The translations under genes and the position numbers were made by a program. A DNA stretch of 64,000 nucleotides, from positions 62,001-126,000 of the forward strand of contig JAUZOE010000002.1 of the NCBI GenBank assembly GCA_030706605.1, in the 5' to 3' direction. This DNA is from Bacteroidota bacterium (lineage in GTDB: Bacteria; Bacteroidota; Bacteroidia; Chitinophagales; Chitinophagaceae). Positions 50,134 through 58,193 of the stretch are shown here, one piece after another. Position 1 is the stretch's first letter. Each line of letters starts with the position of its first letter. Under the pieces are notes generated by a model. The model had not been told where the DNA came from, ran no database searches, and worked only from the letters and a program-made list of their open reading frames with translations.

Positions 50134-52056
50134 ATGAAAAAGGAAATTTTTATTGCGGCTGCTGTTATTTTCAGCGGCTATGCGCAGGCCCAAGAGGATA
50201 CTGCAAAAACATTAGATGAAGTAATTGTTACCGCTACCAAAAGCGAAGTGAAGCAATCACAAACGGGCAAAGTAGTAAGCGTAATTGATCAGGCGACCCT
50301 GCAACGAAATGCCGGTAAAACACTTACAGAAATTCTTAATTACCAGGTTGGATTATTTATTGTAGGTGCTAATAATTCGCCGGGTGCCAACCAGGAAGTT
50401 TATCTAAGGGGTGCGGCAACCGGTAACACCTTAATATTGATAGATGGGGTAAGAGTGGGTGACCCATCTCAAATCAATAATTCATTTGATCTGGATGATA
50501 TTAATACTTCACAAATTGAGCGGATTGAAATATTAAAAGGCGCACAAAGCACACTATGGGGCAGCGATGGGGTGGCGGGTGTTATTAACATCATTACTAA
50601 AAAAGGCGGTTCAAAAAAAATAACCCCTTCGGTAATGCTTTCTTATGGCAGCTATGATACCTATAAAGCAAATGCCGGAATAAATGGCACGCTTAAAAAC
50701 TTTACTTATAATCTCAATTACAATCATACAGACAGCAAAGGGTTTTCTTCAGCCTATGACAGTACAGGAAATCAAAATTTTGATAAAGATGGATTAAAGC
50801 AGGATAATTTCCAGGCAAATATTGGCTATCAATTTACGCCAAAAGTTTCGGTAAGAGGAATGAGTAATTACAGTAAATACAAAGCAGACCTTGATGCGGG
50901 CGCTTTTGAGGATGATAAAGACTATACTAACACCAATTACAGCTTTGTGAATACCCTGGAAATGATGTATAAAACCAAAGGAATCTCGTTGCATTTCAGC
51001 AATTCTTTTATCCATACAAAAAGATTATATAATGATGATAGCGCCAGCATAGGGGGTTTTGTAAAATATGCCAGGGGGCGTTATTTAGGAAGATCTTATG
51101 TTTCAGATTTGTATGGTAATTTTACTTTAGCCTCTAAATTATCACTGGTGAGTGGTTTGCAATACACTGCTCTAAATTCAGATCAATACTATTTAAGTAT
51201 TAGCAGTTATGGCCCATATACTACGGGACTTGGCGACAGCGCCAAAGTAAATAATTTTTCAGCGTATGCTTCCCTGCTTTTGCTGGATCAGCATGGTTTT
51301 AACGCCGAAACAGGTATACGGCACAATCATAATAGTTTATATGGAAATAATACCACTTATTCTTTTAACCCCTCTTACAATATTGATGAGAATACACGCG
51401 TATTTGTAAATATTTCGTCAGCCTATAAGATACCTTCTATCTATCAGTTGTACGATGGCAGCGCTGGTAATAAAAATTTAAAACCTGAGGAAAGTACGAA
51501 CTATGAGATTGGGGTGCAAAGTCTTAGTAATAACAAAAAAAATTCTCTACGATTCGTTGCTTTTAAAAGAGACATTAAAAATGTAATTGTTTATTATACT
51601 GATATTAATTATAACAGCCGATACATTAACCGTGATCAGCAAAATGATTATGGCTTTGAAGTGGAAAGCAATATTTCCATAGGCAAAATCGGCAATTGGG
51701 TAAATAATTTTACCTATATAGATGGCCAGGGAAATGAGGATAACATAAAAGTGAATAATTTATACAGGCGTCCTAATTTTACTTTCAACAGTACATTAAC
51801 GCTACAACCTTGCAAACACCTTACTCTTATGCCTTCATTCCGTTTTGTAGGCACACGGTTAAAAGGCGAATATGATCCGGGGCCGGCAATGCTGCCGCAA
51901 TATTATACTCTTGATTTTTATACCAGTTATCGTTTCACCAAACAACTGAGTGCATTCCTTGATCTGCGAAATATAACCGATCAAAAATACTTTGATGTTC
52001 CCGGCTACAATAGCCGCAGGGCAAATTATACCGTTGGCATAAGCGCCAACTTTTAA
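50134..52056 (+). CDS. btuB: TonB-dependent vitamin B12 receptor, BtuB-type
   Basis: The 640-residue outer membrane receptor has a signal peptide (to about 19, GYAQAQ), a TonB box (LDEVIVTATKSEV), a plug with VYLRGAATGNTLILIDGVRV, RIEILKGAQSTLWGSDGVAG and INIITKKGG, and a barrel ending RRANYTVGISANF. The size and plug match BtuB. The cobalamin riboswitch immediately upstream shows that the ligand is a cobalamin. First of three genes in the B12-controlled operon. Confidence 0.94.
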   Translation: MKKEIFIAAAVIFSGYAQAQEDTAKTLDEVIVTATKSEVKQSQTGKVVSVIDQATLQRNAGKTLTEILNYQVGLFIVGANNSPGANQEVYLRGAATGNTLILIDGVRVGDPSQINNSFDLDDINTSQIERIEILKGAQSTLWGSDGVAGVINIITKKGGSKKITPSVMLSYGSYDTYKANAGINGTLKNFTYNLNYNHTDSKGFSSAYDSTGNQNFDKDGLKQDNFQANIGYQFTPKVSVRGMSNYSKYKADLDAGAFEDDKDYTNTNYSFVNTLEMMYKTKGISLHFSNSFIHTKRLYNDDSASIGGFVKYARGRYLGRSYVSDLYGNFTLASKLSLVSGLQYTALNSDQYYLSISSYGPYTTGLGDSAKVNNFSAYASLLLLDQHGFNAETGIRHNHNSLYGNNTTYSFNPSYNIDENTRVFVNISSAYKIPSIYQLYDGSAGNKNLKPEESTNYEIGVQSLSNNKKNSLRFVAFKRDIKNVIVYYTDINYNSRYINRDQQNDYGFEVESNISIGKIGNWVNNFTYIDGQGNEDNIKVNNLYRRPNFTFNSTLTLQPCKHLTLMPSFRFVGTRLKGEYDPGPAMLPQYYTLDFYTSYRFTKQLSAFLDLRNITDQKYFDVPGYNSRRANYTVGISANF

Positions 52057-52085
52057 CAGATAATCTCTTAAATAAACAAATTTTT

Positions 52086-52661
52086 ATGGAACAAAAAACA
52101 TTCAACCCGCGCACCATAGTGATTCTCATATTTATGCTGGCAGTCGCCGGCCTTCGTGTGGTCTTAAATATGCAAACCAGCTTTTCACTATTAACTAATT
52201 TTACGCCGATAGGCGCCATGGCTTTGTTTGGCGGCGCTTATTTTAATAAATCATGGAAGGCTTATTTATTTCCATTGCTAACGTTATGGATAAGCGATAT
52301 TGCATTGAGCCGCTTTGTATATCACCACCACTGGGAATTATTTTATAGTGGCGCTTACTGGATTTACGGCGCATTTGTGTTAATGGTTATCACAGGAAAA
52401 TATGTATTGAAAAATGTTTCTGTAAAAAATGTTTTGCTGTCTGCATTGGTTGTTACTTTCATTCATTGGATAATTACCGATCTGGGTGTATGGACAGCAG
52501 GAAGTTTATATCCAAAAACAATTAGCGGATGGTGGGCGTGCCTGGTTGCTGCCATTCCTTTCGAAAGAAATTTTCTTTGCGGCACTTTATTATATCTCGC
52601 GATCATGTTTGGTTCTTTTGAATGGATGAAAACAAGATTTCCATCATTGGCAATTGCTTAA
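52086..52661 (+). CDS. DUF6580-type membrane protein, probable B12-linked transporter component
   Basis: The 191-residue protein has five to six membrane helices and the family start FNPRTIVILIFMLAVAGLRV, with NFTPIGAMALFGGAYF and a C-terminal IPFERNFLCGTLLYLA. Members resemble ECF transporter S-components. Position 29 bp after btuB under the riboswitch suggests a role in cobalamin or precursor passage across the inner membrane; that role is an inference. No BtuCD or ECF ATPase genes are in the window. Confidence 0.75.
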   Translation: MEQKTFNPRTIVILIFMLAVAGLRVVLNMQTSFSLLTNFTPIGAMALFGGAYFNKSWKAYLFPLLTLWISDIALSRFVYHHHWELFYSGAYWIYGAFVLMVITGKYVLKNVSVKNVLLSALVVTFIHWIITDLGVWTAGSLYPKTISGWWACLVAAIPFERNFLCGTLLYLAIMFGSFEWMKTRFPSLAIA

Positions 52662-52664
52662 TTT

Positions 52665-53393
52665 ATGACAGCACTAAAATCATTCTTCAACTGGAGTGGA
52701 GGTAAAGACAGTACGCTTGCTTTATATCATATTTTAAAAGATGAAAACTATTCGATTGAAAAACTGTTAACCAATATCAATAGTGAGCACCGGCGCATTT
52801 CCATGCATGGTGTCAGGGAAGAATTACTTGAGCTACAGGCGGCGGCTATCGGCATTCCTTTAAAAAAATTAGTGTTGCCTGATCAGCCCTCTATGACCGA
52901 ATATGAAGAGTATATGATGCAAACCATGAATCAGTTGCGGCAGCAAGGATACACCCACAGCGTGTTTGGTGACATCTTCCTGGAAGACTTAAAAAAATAT
53001 CGCGAAACACAATTGGCAAAAGTGGGCATGACCGGTGTATTCCCGATTTGGAAAAGAGGCTCCGCCGAATTGATTCATGAATTTATTGATCTTGGTTTTA
53101 AAACCATAGTGGTATGCGTTAATGAAAAGTATCTTGATAAAAGTTTTTGTGGTAGAATAATAGATGAAAATTTTATTGCGGATTTACCAGGCAATGTAGA
53201 TGTATGCGGCGAGAACGGAGAGTTTCACACCTTTGCTTTTGATGGACCTTTATTTAAAAATCCAGTTACATTTAGCAAAGGTGAAATTGTTTATAGGAAA
53301 TATGCTGCGCCTAAAGATCAAACTGATAATTGTTTTCAGGATGCTCCAATTGAAGAGTATGGATTTTATTTTTGTGATCTGCTGCCCCAATAA
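52665..53393 (+). CDS. DUF71/COG2102 ATP-pyrophosphatase, B12-salvage subgroup
   Basis: The 242-residue PP-loop protein has the ATP-binding FFNWSGGKDSTLALYHIL, then SMHGVREELLELQAAAIG, HSVFGDIFLEDLKKYRE, and VDVCGENGEFHTFAFDGP. The family includes eukaryotic diphthine-ammonia ligase. In bacteria a subgroup was predicted from gene context to act in B12 salvage, which fits the riboswitch-controlled operon here. It starts 3 bp after the preceding stop. Its 3' end, from codon 207 to the stop plus 99 bp beyond, is repeated at 55891-56100 and in part near 58000. Confidence 0.85.
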   Translation: MTALKSFFNWSGGKDSTLALYHILKDENYSIEKLLTNINSEHRRISMHGVREELLELQAAAIGIPLKKLVLPDQPSMTEYEEYMMQTMNQLRQQGYTHSVFGDIFLEDLKKYRETQLAKVGMTGVFPIWKRGSAELIHEFIDLGFKTIVVCVNEKYLDKSFCGRIIDENFIADLPGNVDVCGENGEFHTFAFDGPLFKNPVTFSKGEIVYRKYAAPKDQTDNCFQDAPIEEYGFYFCDLLPQ

Positions 53394-53492
53394 TATCTTT
53401 TACTGGTAAAAAACCTGGCTACTCACTACAACATTGCAGTGGGGTTGGCCTAACAATCATGCAGAGTGGTTGGGTTGTCCCTGAGCTTGTTG
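53283..53492 (+). repeat. Direct repeat copy 1: 3' end of the DUF71 gene plus 99 bp downstream
   Basis: 210 bp that align without gaps to 55891-56100, offset exactly 2608 bp. By my count 89 of 111 coding bases and 86 of 99 downstream bases agree. The non-coding part holds a small stem CTAC/GTGG (53426-53442) and a second stem GCCTAAC/GTTGGGT (53448-53475). This copy belongs to the intact gene. Confidence 0.85.
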
Positions 53493-53586
53493 ATTGACTC
53501 GTCTTAAAAAAAGTGACAGCCAACAGTTTCATGAGTCGAATTCAAGATTTTGTTGAAAATGCATAATGAGTTTTCTGTTTTTATGC

Positions 53587-54192
53587 CTATAAATGATTAT
53601 TGTTTTTCCAGATTTTATTTAATTCCTTTAAATCATTATCATCATTTACATTAGATGCTACTGGCCTAACTTGGCACATATATTTTCTTTTTTTTGCAAA
53701 ATAATTAGTCGTTGCATTAGCATTATATAATCGTGCTTGGAAAATTGCAGCTCCAATTGTTAGATTAATTGGAATAGTATTAATATTAGTTAATTCTATA
53801 GAAATACATCCACAATATCCCGGTTGGACAATTGCTGATATAGAAATTCCCATACGCAAATAAGAACTCCTCATACTTAAAACAGCATAAACATTTTGTG
53901 GCAGTTTAATATATTCTAAACTACTAGCTAACACAGTTTGATTGGGATGTAACAAAAAAGTATCTCCTAACAACCTTCTGGTTTCTTGAAATGAAGACTT
54001 TAAGGGAAATTTGTCATCATTATTTAGGGAGGCATCTAAGAATGGATTATTATTATGAATTGTTACTAGGAAATTATATCCTAACCGGAAATCGATTGTT
54101 AATTCGCCTATTTGATCCCTTTCTAATAATGGACTAATCACTAATTTTTTATTCCCTATGAGTTTATTTACATCCTCTTTATTTAAAATCAT
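53587..54192 (-). CDS. dCTP deaminase / dUTPase-fold protein
   Basis: The frame is open to 54276, but the start at 54192 is better: MILNKEDVNKLI matches the typical Dcd opening and sits 1 base after the preceding stop. The 201-residue protein has TIDFRLGYNFLV, LHPNQTVLASSLEYIKLP, the active-site MRSSYLRMG, QPGYCGCISIELTN (with the Glu used in dCTP deamination) and IGAAIFQARLY. Both key Arg-Ser-Ser and Glu are present, so deamination of dCTP to dUTP is plausible. Last of three AT-rich minus-strand genes in cassette A. dCTP deaminases occur in housekeeping and in anti-phage nucleotide depletion. Confidence 0.8.
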   Translation of the reverse strand: MILNKEDVNKLIGNKKLVISPLLERDQIGELTIDFRLGYNFLVTIHNNNPFLDASLNNDDKFPLKSSFQETRRLLGDTFLLHPNQTVLASSLEYIKLPQNVYAVLSMRSSYLRMGISISAIVQPGYCGCISIELTNINTIPINLTIGAAIFQARLYNANATTNYFAKKRKYMCQVRPVASNVNDDNDLKELNKIWKNNNHL

Positions 54193-54193
54193 A

Positions 54194-55366
54194 CTAACTT
54201 GATTTTGCAAGCTTCCATTCGGTTTTGACAATAAAGTTTCCAATAGATTTTTCAATAAGGTTATTAAGAATTTCATAAACTTTTACTTGCGATAAATCAA
54301 AACCTATATTTGATTGCTTTTTTATATTATCCCAAGGATCTAACCATACCTTCCATCCATAAATGAATAAACCATGCAATTCTTTCCCGTCTTGAATTTC
54401 GACAGGAATTAACGATTCAAAATTTTTCGAATCAACTTCTGCTAGCTTATTTTCGACGTTAACGCCTGTGATCTTATAAGTAATATTTTCAAAATGTTCT
54501 ACTAAAAAACTTGGCGTTCTTTTGAGAAACATTTCAACAAAATTTACTCTATTAGTTGTAGAAGGGTGGGTAATTGAGTAATTTTTTTGGTTTAATGTTA
54601 TGTATTCCAAATAATGATTTGAACAATTCTTTATATATTGGCTTGCAAATAAATCACAAAAATATTCTGCTATATGATTTGAAAATAAGTTGAAGGGATT
54701 ATAATTATCTTTTAACCAACTGAACATTTTATCATCAGATAAATAAGGAAAATATTCCAATATTTCTGCTTGTTCATTTGTATTAAGTTTTCCAGATGCG
54801 ACTGAATTAAGTATTTCTATATAAATGACCCTTGTTATCTCAAATTTTCTATCAATAAAATGTCCAAGTTCATGATACAAAACAACATTAGCTAAATAGT
54901 CTCGCGATAAACTTAAAGGAAGATTTATCTGTACTAATTTTTTCTCGAATTTCACATCATATAAAAGTTCTATATCACTATATATAAAATCATTAAACAT
55001 TAAACTGTTATCAAAGCTAAATCCATTTATATTATTAATAAGAGAGGTGACAATTATGTAGTCATCAGTCGAAGACCAATCCTTCAGCGCTTCCGATAAA
55101 ACGTAAACAATTTCGAACGGAATAGTAGACGTTGTACTATTATTTAGAAATTCCAAACTTTTGAATAAAAAGTCAATCACATGAAATCTTTGAGTAATCT
55201 CTGTGTCATTTAAAATTTGAAAATTTTCTTTTTCTATTGCAGAAATAATAGTAGCTAATTTAGTATGGTAGTCTTTTTTTCTGAGATCCGAGTAGTTATT
55301 GTACTTAGCTTTACTCCATTCAAATTGTAATTGCGAAAAATGCAATTCAAGTAATTTAGATTGCAT
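54194..55366 (-). CDS. Predicted HExxH zinc metallopeptidase, unknown family
   Basis: The 390-residue protein carries VVLYHELGHFIDRKF (HELGH at about 165-169) and, about 65 residues on, HIAEYFCDLFASQYI, whose Glu fits a third zinc ligand (E-x3-D pattern of gluzincins). There is no signal peptide or membrane helix, so it is cytoplasmic. N- and C-terminal parts are alpha-helical and unrecognised. Codon use is strongly A/T-biased compared with the B12 operon next door. It sits between a 103-residue protein and the dCTP-deaminase-like gene with near-zero spacing, suggesting a single unit. Confidence 0.65.
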   Translation of the reverse strand: MQSKLLELHFSQLQFEWSKAKYNNYSDLRKKDYHTKLATIISAIEKENFQILNDTEITQRFHVIDFLFKSLEFLNNSTTSTIPFEIVYVLSEALKDWSSTDDYIIVTSLINNINGFSFDNSLMFNDFIYSDIELLYDVKFEKKLVQINLPLSLSRDYLANVVLYHELGHFIDRKFEITRVIYIEILNSVASGKLNTNEQAEILEYFPYLSDDKMFSWLKDNYNPFNLFSNHIAEYFCDLFASQYIKNCSNHYLEYITLNQKNYSITHPSTTNRVNFVEMFLKRTPSFLVEHFENITYKITGVNVENKLAEVDSKNFESLIPVEIQDGKELHGLFIYGWKVWLDPWDNIKKQSNIGFDLSQVKVYEILNNLIEKSIGNFIVKTEWKLAKSS

Positions 55367-55376
55367 GTGAGATAGA

Positions 55377-55688
55377 TTAATATGCCATATGAGATTTTTG
55401 GAGTGCTAATAAATTTAAAACTTTTGAATAAATTTTATTATCATATTGTTCTGGATTATCAGCAATATTTTTAAAATAATCTGCCTCTAAACCAGCTAAT
55501 AAGAGAATTATATTCATTGAGTCCCTTTTGATATTATACAAATTTTTCTCACCCGCTACATATTTATGGGTTTCTAAAATAACATCATTTACAATAGGAG
55601 CATATGATTGATCTCCTTGTATAGCCTTTGTTAAAAAGAGGATGAACAAGTTGATTTTCTCATCTTCGAGGTTATGAGAGTATAACAT
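55377..55688 (-). CDS. Helical protein of 103 residues, first gene of cassette A
   Basis: MLYSHNLEDEKINLFILFLT starts an apparently all-helical soluble protein ending LLALQKSHMAY. No domain is recognised. It ends 10 bp before the metallopeptidase start and leads the three-gene transcript. A perfect A/T inverted repeat (55702-55721) lies 13 bases upstream of its ATG, which could be an operator or hairpin. It might regulate or assist the two enzymes, but there is no direct evidence. Confidence 0.55.
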   Translation of the reverse strand: MLYSHNLEDEKINLFILFLTKAIQGDQSYAPIVNDVILETHKYVAGEKNLYNIKRDSMNIILLLAGLEADYFKNIADNPEQYDNKIYSKVLNLLALQKSHMAY

Positions 55689-55701
55689 GGTAATTATTTG
55701 G

Positions 55702-55721
55702 TTTATTTATTGATAAATAAA
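55702..55721. repeat. Perfect A/T inverted repeat upstream of cassette A genes
   Basis: TTTATTTA (55702-55709) and TAAATAAA (55714-55721) form an 8-bp inverted repeat around TTGA, between 14 and 33 bases upstream of the minus-strand ATG at 55688. Possible autoregulatory operator. Confidence 0.4.
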
Positions 55722-55890
55722 AAAATATTCTTACCAACCCTGTAAAATATACTTAGTACTTTATCAATTAGAGACTTGATTGTCGTGTATCTGATATGCA
55801 AAGTATAAAAAAAAATCTATTAATAATAATTTTTAACTCTAACTAATTTTTTCTCCTTCTAATCCTCGTTTGCGACTAAGACTAATTCGA

Positions 55891-56001
55891 GAAATCGTTT
55901 ATAGAAAATATGCGGCTCCAAAAGAACAAAATGACAATTGCTTTCAGCCAACTACCCCGGAAGATTATGGCTTTTATTTTTGCGACCTGCTGCCCCAATA
56001 A
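55891..56001 (+). pseudogene. 3' remnant of a second DUF71/COG2102 gene
   Basis: Only the last 36 codons and stop remain. Many differences from copy 1 are at third codon positions (gaa atc gtt against gaa att gtt, and similar), so this tail evolved as part of a working gene before being separated from its 5' part. It is the end of a homologue, not a recent duplicate. Confidence 0.8.
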
Positions 56002-56100
56002 TATCTTTTACTGTTAAAAAACCTCGCTGCTCGCCACAACATTGCGGTGGCGTTGGCCTGACAATCATGTAGAGTGGTTAGGCAGTCCCTGAACTTGTTG
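55891..56100 (+). repeat. Direct repeat copy 2, including an orphan DUF71 C-terminal fragment
   Basis: The first 111 bp (55891-56001) encode 36 residues and a stop in frame (EIVYRKYAAPKEQNDNCFQ, ending GFYFCDLLPQ). By my count 29 of 36 are identical to the end of the DUF71 protein. There is no start codon or upstream part of the gene: homology begins abruptly. The remaining 99 bp match the downstream DNA of copy 1. Stems CGCCAC/GTGGCG (56032-56052) and GCCTGAC/GTTAGGC (56056-56083) occupy the same places as in copy 1. Confidence 0.85.
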
Positions 56101-56140
56101 GTAGAAATAAGATTAATTTCGTTGGCAAGAAGAGGAATAT

Positions 56141-56749
56141 ATGAATCAATTTGAAGGAATACATCCGGCAATCATTAGTAAGCTCAGAACACCTGGCAAT
56201 TTTACTGATGAAGAAATCATTGAGGCATTAAGTTTTTTTGATAAAAGGGATATAAAAAGAAAAGAATTTTTTCTTAGGGCGGGTGATATTTGCCGTGCAA
56301 AAGGATACATCAACCAGGGATGTTTCAGGCGTTATACCATTGATGATCACGGAAAAGAAATCATTATCAATTTCGCTTTTGAAGAATGGCTGATTGGCGA
56401 CCTGGAAAGTTTCAATACGCATAAACCCTCTATTTATTTTGTACAAGCGCTGGAAGACAGTGAAGTGTTTTGCATCAGCCAGGAGAATCACCTTCAGCTT
56501 TGTAAAGTGATGCCCAAGTACCAGGCTTTTCATGAAAGTAAAGCAGAAAGTTCGCATTATGCAACATTGAAACGATTAACCTTGTTTCAATCCAAAACCC
56601 CTGAAGAAAAATATTTGTCCCTCATACAAAAATACCCGCAACTGTTTCAGCGGGTTCCCCTGCATTATATCGCTTCCTATCTTGGTATTGAACCGGAATC
56701 ACTCAGCCGGTTAAGAAAACGGCTTTCCCGGAAAGAAAAAAAATCTTAA
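56141..56749 (+). CDS. Crp/Fnr family transcriptional regulator
   Basis: The 202-residue protein has an N-terminal cyclic-nucleotide-binding-like barrel (KRKEFFLRAGDICRAKGYIN, then INFAFEEWLIGDLESF) and a C-terminal helix-turn-helix (VPLHYIASYLGIEPESLSRL). It lacks Fnr cysteines, and the nucleotide-contacting Arg of CRP is not obvious, so the ligand is unknown. It is followed after 64 bp by an O-methyltransferase-type gene, which it may control. Many Bacteroidota relatives sit next to their single target gene. Confidence 0.88.
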   Translation: MNQFEGIHPAIISKLRTPGNFTDEEIIEALSFFDKRDIKRKEFFLRAGDICRAKGYINQGCFRRYTIDDHGKEIIINFAFEEWLIGDLESFNTHKPSIYFVQALEDSEVFCISQENHLQLCKVMPKYQAFHESKAESSHYATLKRLTLFQSKTPEEKYLSLIQKYPQLFQRVPLHYIASYLGIEPESLSRLRKRLSRKEKKS

Positions 56750-56813
56750 CCATCGTCAATGGTTTTAAGGTAAGTCTTATGGTAGGTTTGTAACCACTTA
56801 AAAATATTTAAAA

Positions 56814-57890
56814 ATGGAAACAACAACGTTACAACCAAAAACCAACGGGAAGCAAACGGCTCCTCATCTTACACCCGAACACATCATGCAGATAGGCATG
56901 GGGTTCTGGGCTTCGAAAACTTTACTCGCAGCAATTAAATTTGATCTGTTCACGATTCTCGCAGGAGGCAAACTCACGGGTGGAGAGATTAAAAACAAAA
57001 TAGGCTTGCATGCCCGGTCACTATATGATTTCCTCGATACACTTGTGGCGCTTGGGTTCCTGCGAAGAGAAGGGCTCTACGAAACAGCAGAATACAGCAA
57101 CACCCCGGAAACTGATTTCTTTCTTGATAAGAACAAGCCGGCTTATATCGGCGGTATTCTTGAAATGGGAAACAATCGTCTTTATAAGTATTGGGGCGAC
57201 CTTGAAGAAGCATTAACCACAGGCCAACCGCAGAATGAAATAAAGTATGCAACTTCTGATACAGGAAATCCCTTTGATGAATTATACAAGGATCCTGCTA
57301 AACTCCGTGAGTTTCTGAATGCAATGACGGGAGTACAGATGGGCGCTTTTATGAGCTTCGCCAAGCAGTTTGATTTTTCCAATTACAAAACATTGACAGA
57401 TGCCGGTGGCTCTATAGGTGCACTAAGTATGCAGGTGGCACTAAATCAGCCTCACATGCACTGCACAAGTTTCGATCTGGCCCCTGTGAAACCACTTGCT
57501 GAAGATTTTATCAATAAGCATCATCTTTCAGACAGGGTAGAGGTAAAAGCAGGCGATTTCTTTAAAGAGGCATTGCCGAAATCAGATGTAATTGTAATGG
57601 GGAACATTCTTCACGACTGGGATGAAAAAGAAAAATTGCAACTGATGAAGCAAGCCTATGATGCCTTACCCGAAGGAGGCGCTTTTGTGTGTATCGAAAG
57701 CGTTATTGACAATGAAAGAAGTAAAAATGCTTTTGGTTTAATGATGTCGCTTAATATGCTGGTAGAAACAAAAGGTGGATTTGATTTCACTTTTAATGAT
57801 TTTGATGATTGGGCACACAAAACAGGGTTTAAAACAACTGAATGGCTACCACTTGCCGGTCCAACGAGTGCGGCTATCGCCTATAAGTAA
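56814..57890 (+). CDS. Acetylserotonin O-methyltransferase-like AdoMet methyltransferase
   Basis: The 358-residue protein has the plant/bacterial small-molecule O-methyltransferase layout: an N-terminal winged-helix dimerisation domain (GFWASKTLLAAIKFDLFTIL, LYDFLDTLVALGFLRREG), the AdoMet motif LTDAGGSIGALSMQVA, and the catalytic region VIVMGNILHDWDEKEKLQLM (His of the HDW motif). It should methylate an aromatic or polyketide-type hydroxyl. The acceptor is unknown. It is the second gene of cassette B and ends just before a strong terminator. Confidence 0.85.
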   Translation: METTTLQPKTNGKQTAPHLTPEHIMQIGMGFWASKTLLAAIKFDLFTILAGGKLTGGEIKNKIGLHARSLYDFLDTLVALGFLRREGLYETAEYSNTPETDFFLDKNKPAYIGGILEMGNNRLYKYWGDLEEALTTGQPQNEIKYATSDTGNPFDELYKDPAKLREFLNAMTGVQMGAFMSFAKQFDFSNYKTLTDAGGSIGALSMQVALNQPHMHCTSFDLAPVKPLAEDFINKHHLSDRVEVKAGDFFKEALPKSDVIVMGNILHDWDEKEKLQLMKQAYDALPEGGAFVCIESVIDNERSKNAFGLMMSLNMLVETKGGFDFTFNDFDDWAHKTGFKTTEWLPLAGPTSAAIAYK

Positions 57891-57908
57891 TATCAATTTT
57901 ATACAGGC

Positions 57909-57950
57909 AAAGAGCTTTCTCATTTTCCCGGGAAAGCTCTTTGTTATTTG
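57909..57950 (+). terminator. Rho-independent terminator after the methyltransferase gene
   Basis: AAAGAGCTTTC (57909-57919) pairs perfectly over 11 bp with GAAAGCTCTTT (57932-57942), followed by GTTATTTG. It begins 18 bases after the stop codon. Confidence 0.8.
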
Positions 57951-57991
57951 CAGGAACATGGTTTGCTCCGGAATATCTTTTTAGCGTAATT

Positions 57992-58035
57992 GGTTTCTAT
58001 TTTTGCGACCTGCTGCCCGCATAATACTTTTTACG
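57992..58035 (+). repeat. Direct repeat copy 3: short remnant of the DUF71 3' end
   Basis: Reads GFYFCDLLPA then stop, matching the GFYFCDLLPQ end of copies 1 and 2, including the long identical run TATTTTTGCGACCTGCTGCC with copy 2. A few bases of the downstream TACTTTTTAC motif also match. No homology extends further left than about 57990 and the two hairpins are absent. Confidence 0.75.
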
Positions 58036-58193
58036 GGGAACGGAAGGTTTCGACCAGCCCGGCCTATTCCGGAAATTATTTAATGAATATTCCCGAAATA
58101 CAAAATGGTTTGCCTAAATTAGGATTTTCAAGCCCTTAATTATAAAAGGGGAATAAAAAAATACTAACAATTTATAAAACTTAATTTGCTTAA

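Larger units (their letters stand above)
55689..56140. other. Intergenic region between cassettes A and B
   Basis: 452 bp between divergent genes. From the left: an A/T inverted repeat (55702-55721), about 170 bp of very AT-rich sequence that probably holds the cassette A promoter, the repeat copy 2 (55891-56100) with its orphan gene tail, and a 40-bp leader with AAGAGGAAT before the Crp/Fnr start. Confidence 0.6.
57891..58193. other. Intergenic region after cassette B
   Basis: 303 bp containing the methyltransferase terminator (57909-57950) and repeat copy 3 (57992-58035). The rest, 58036-58193, shows no ORF or clear promoter element. Confidence 0.6.

Noticed and set aside
53448-53475. GCCTAAC...GTTGGGT resembles the RYYYAAC / GTTRRRY ends of an integron attC site (also GCCTGAC...GTTAGGC at 56056-56083).
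   Set aside because: Only 14 bases separate the two boxes, far shorter than any attC I know, no integrase is present, and cassette A has three genes in the opposite orientation. Kept only as a stem within the repeat.
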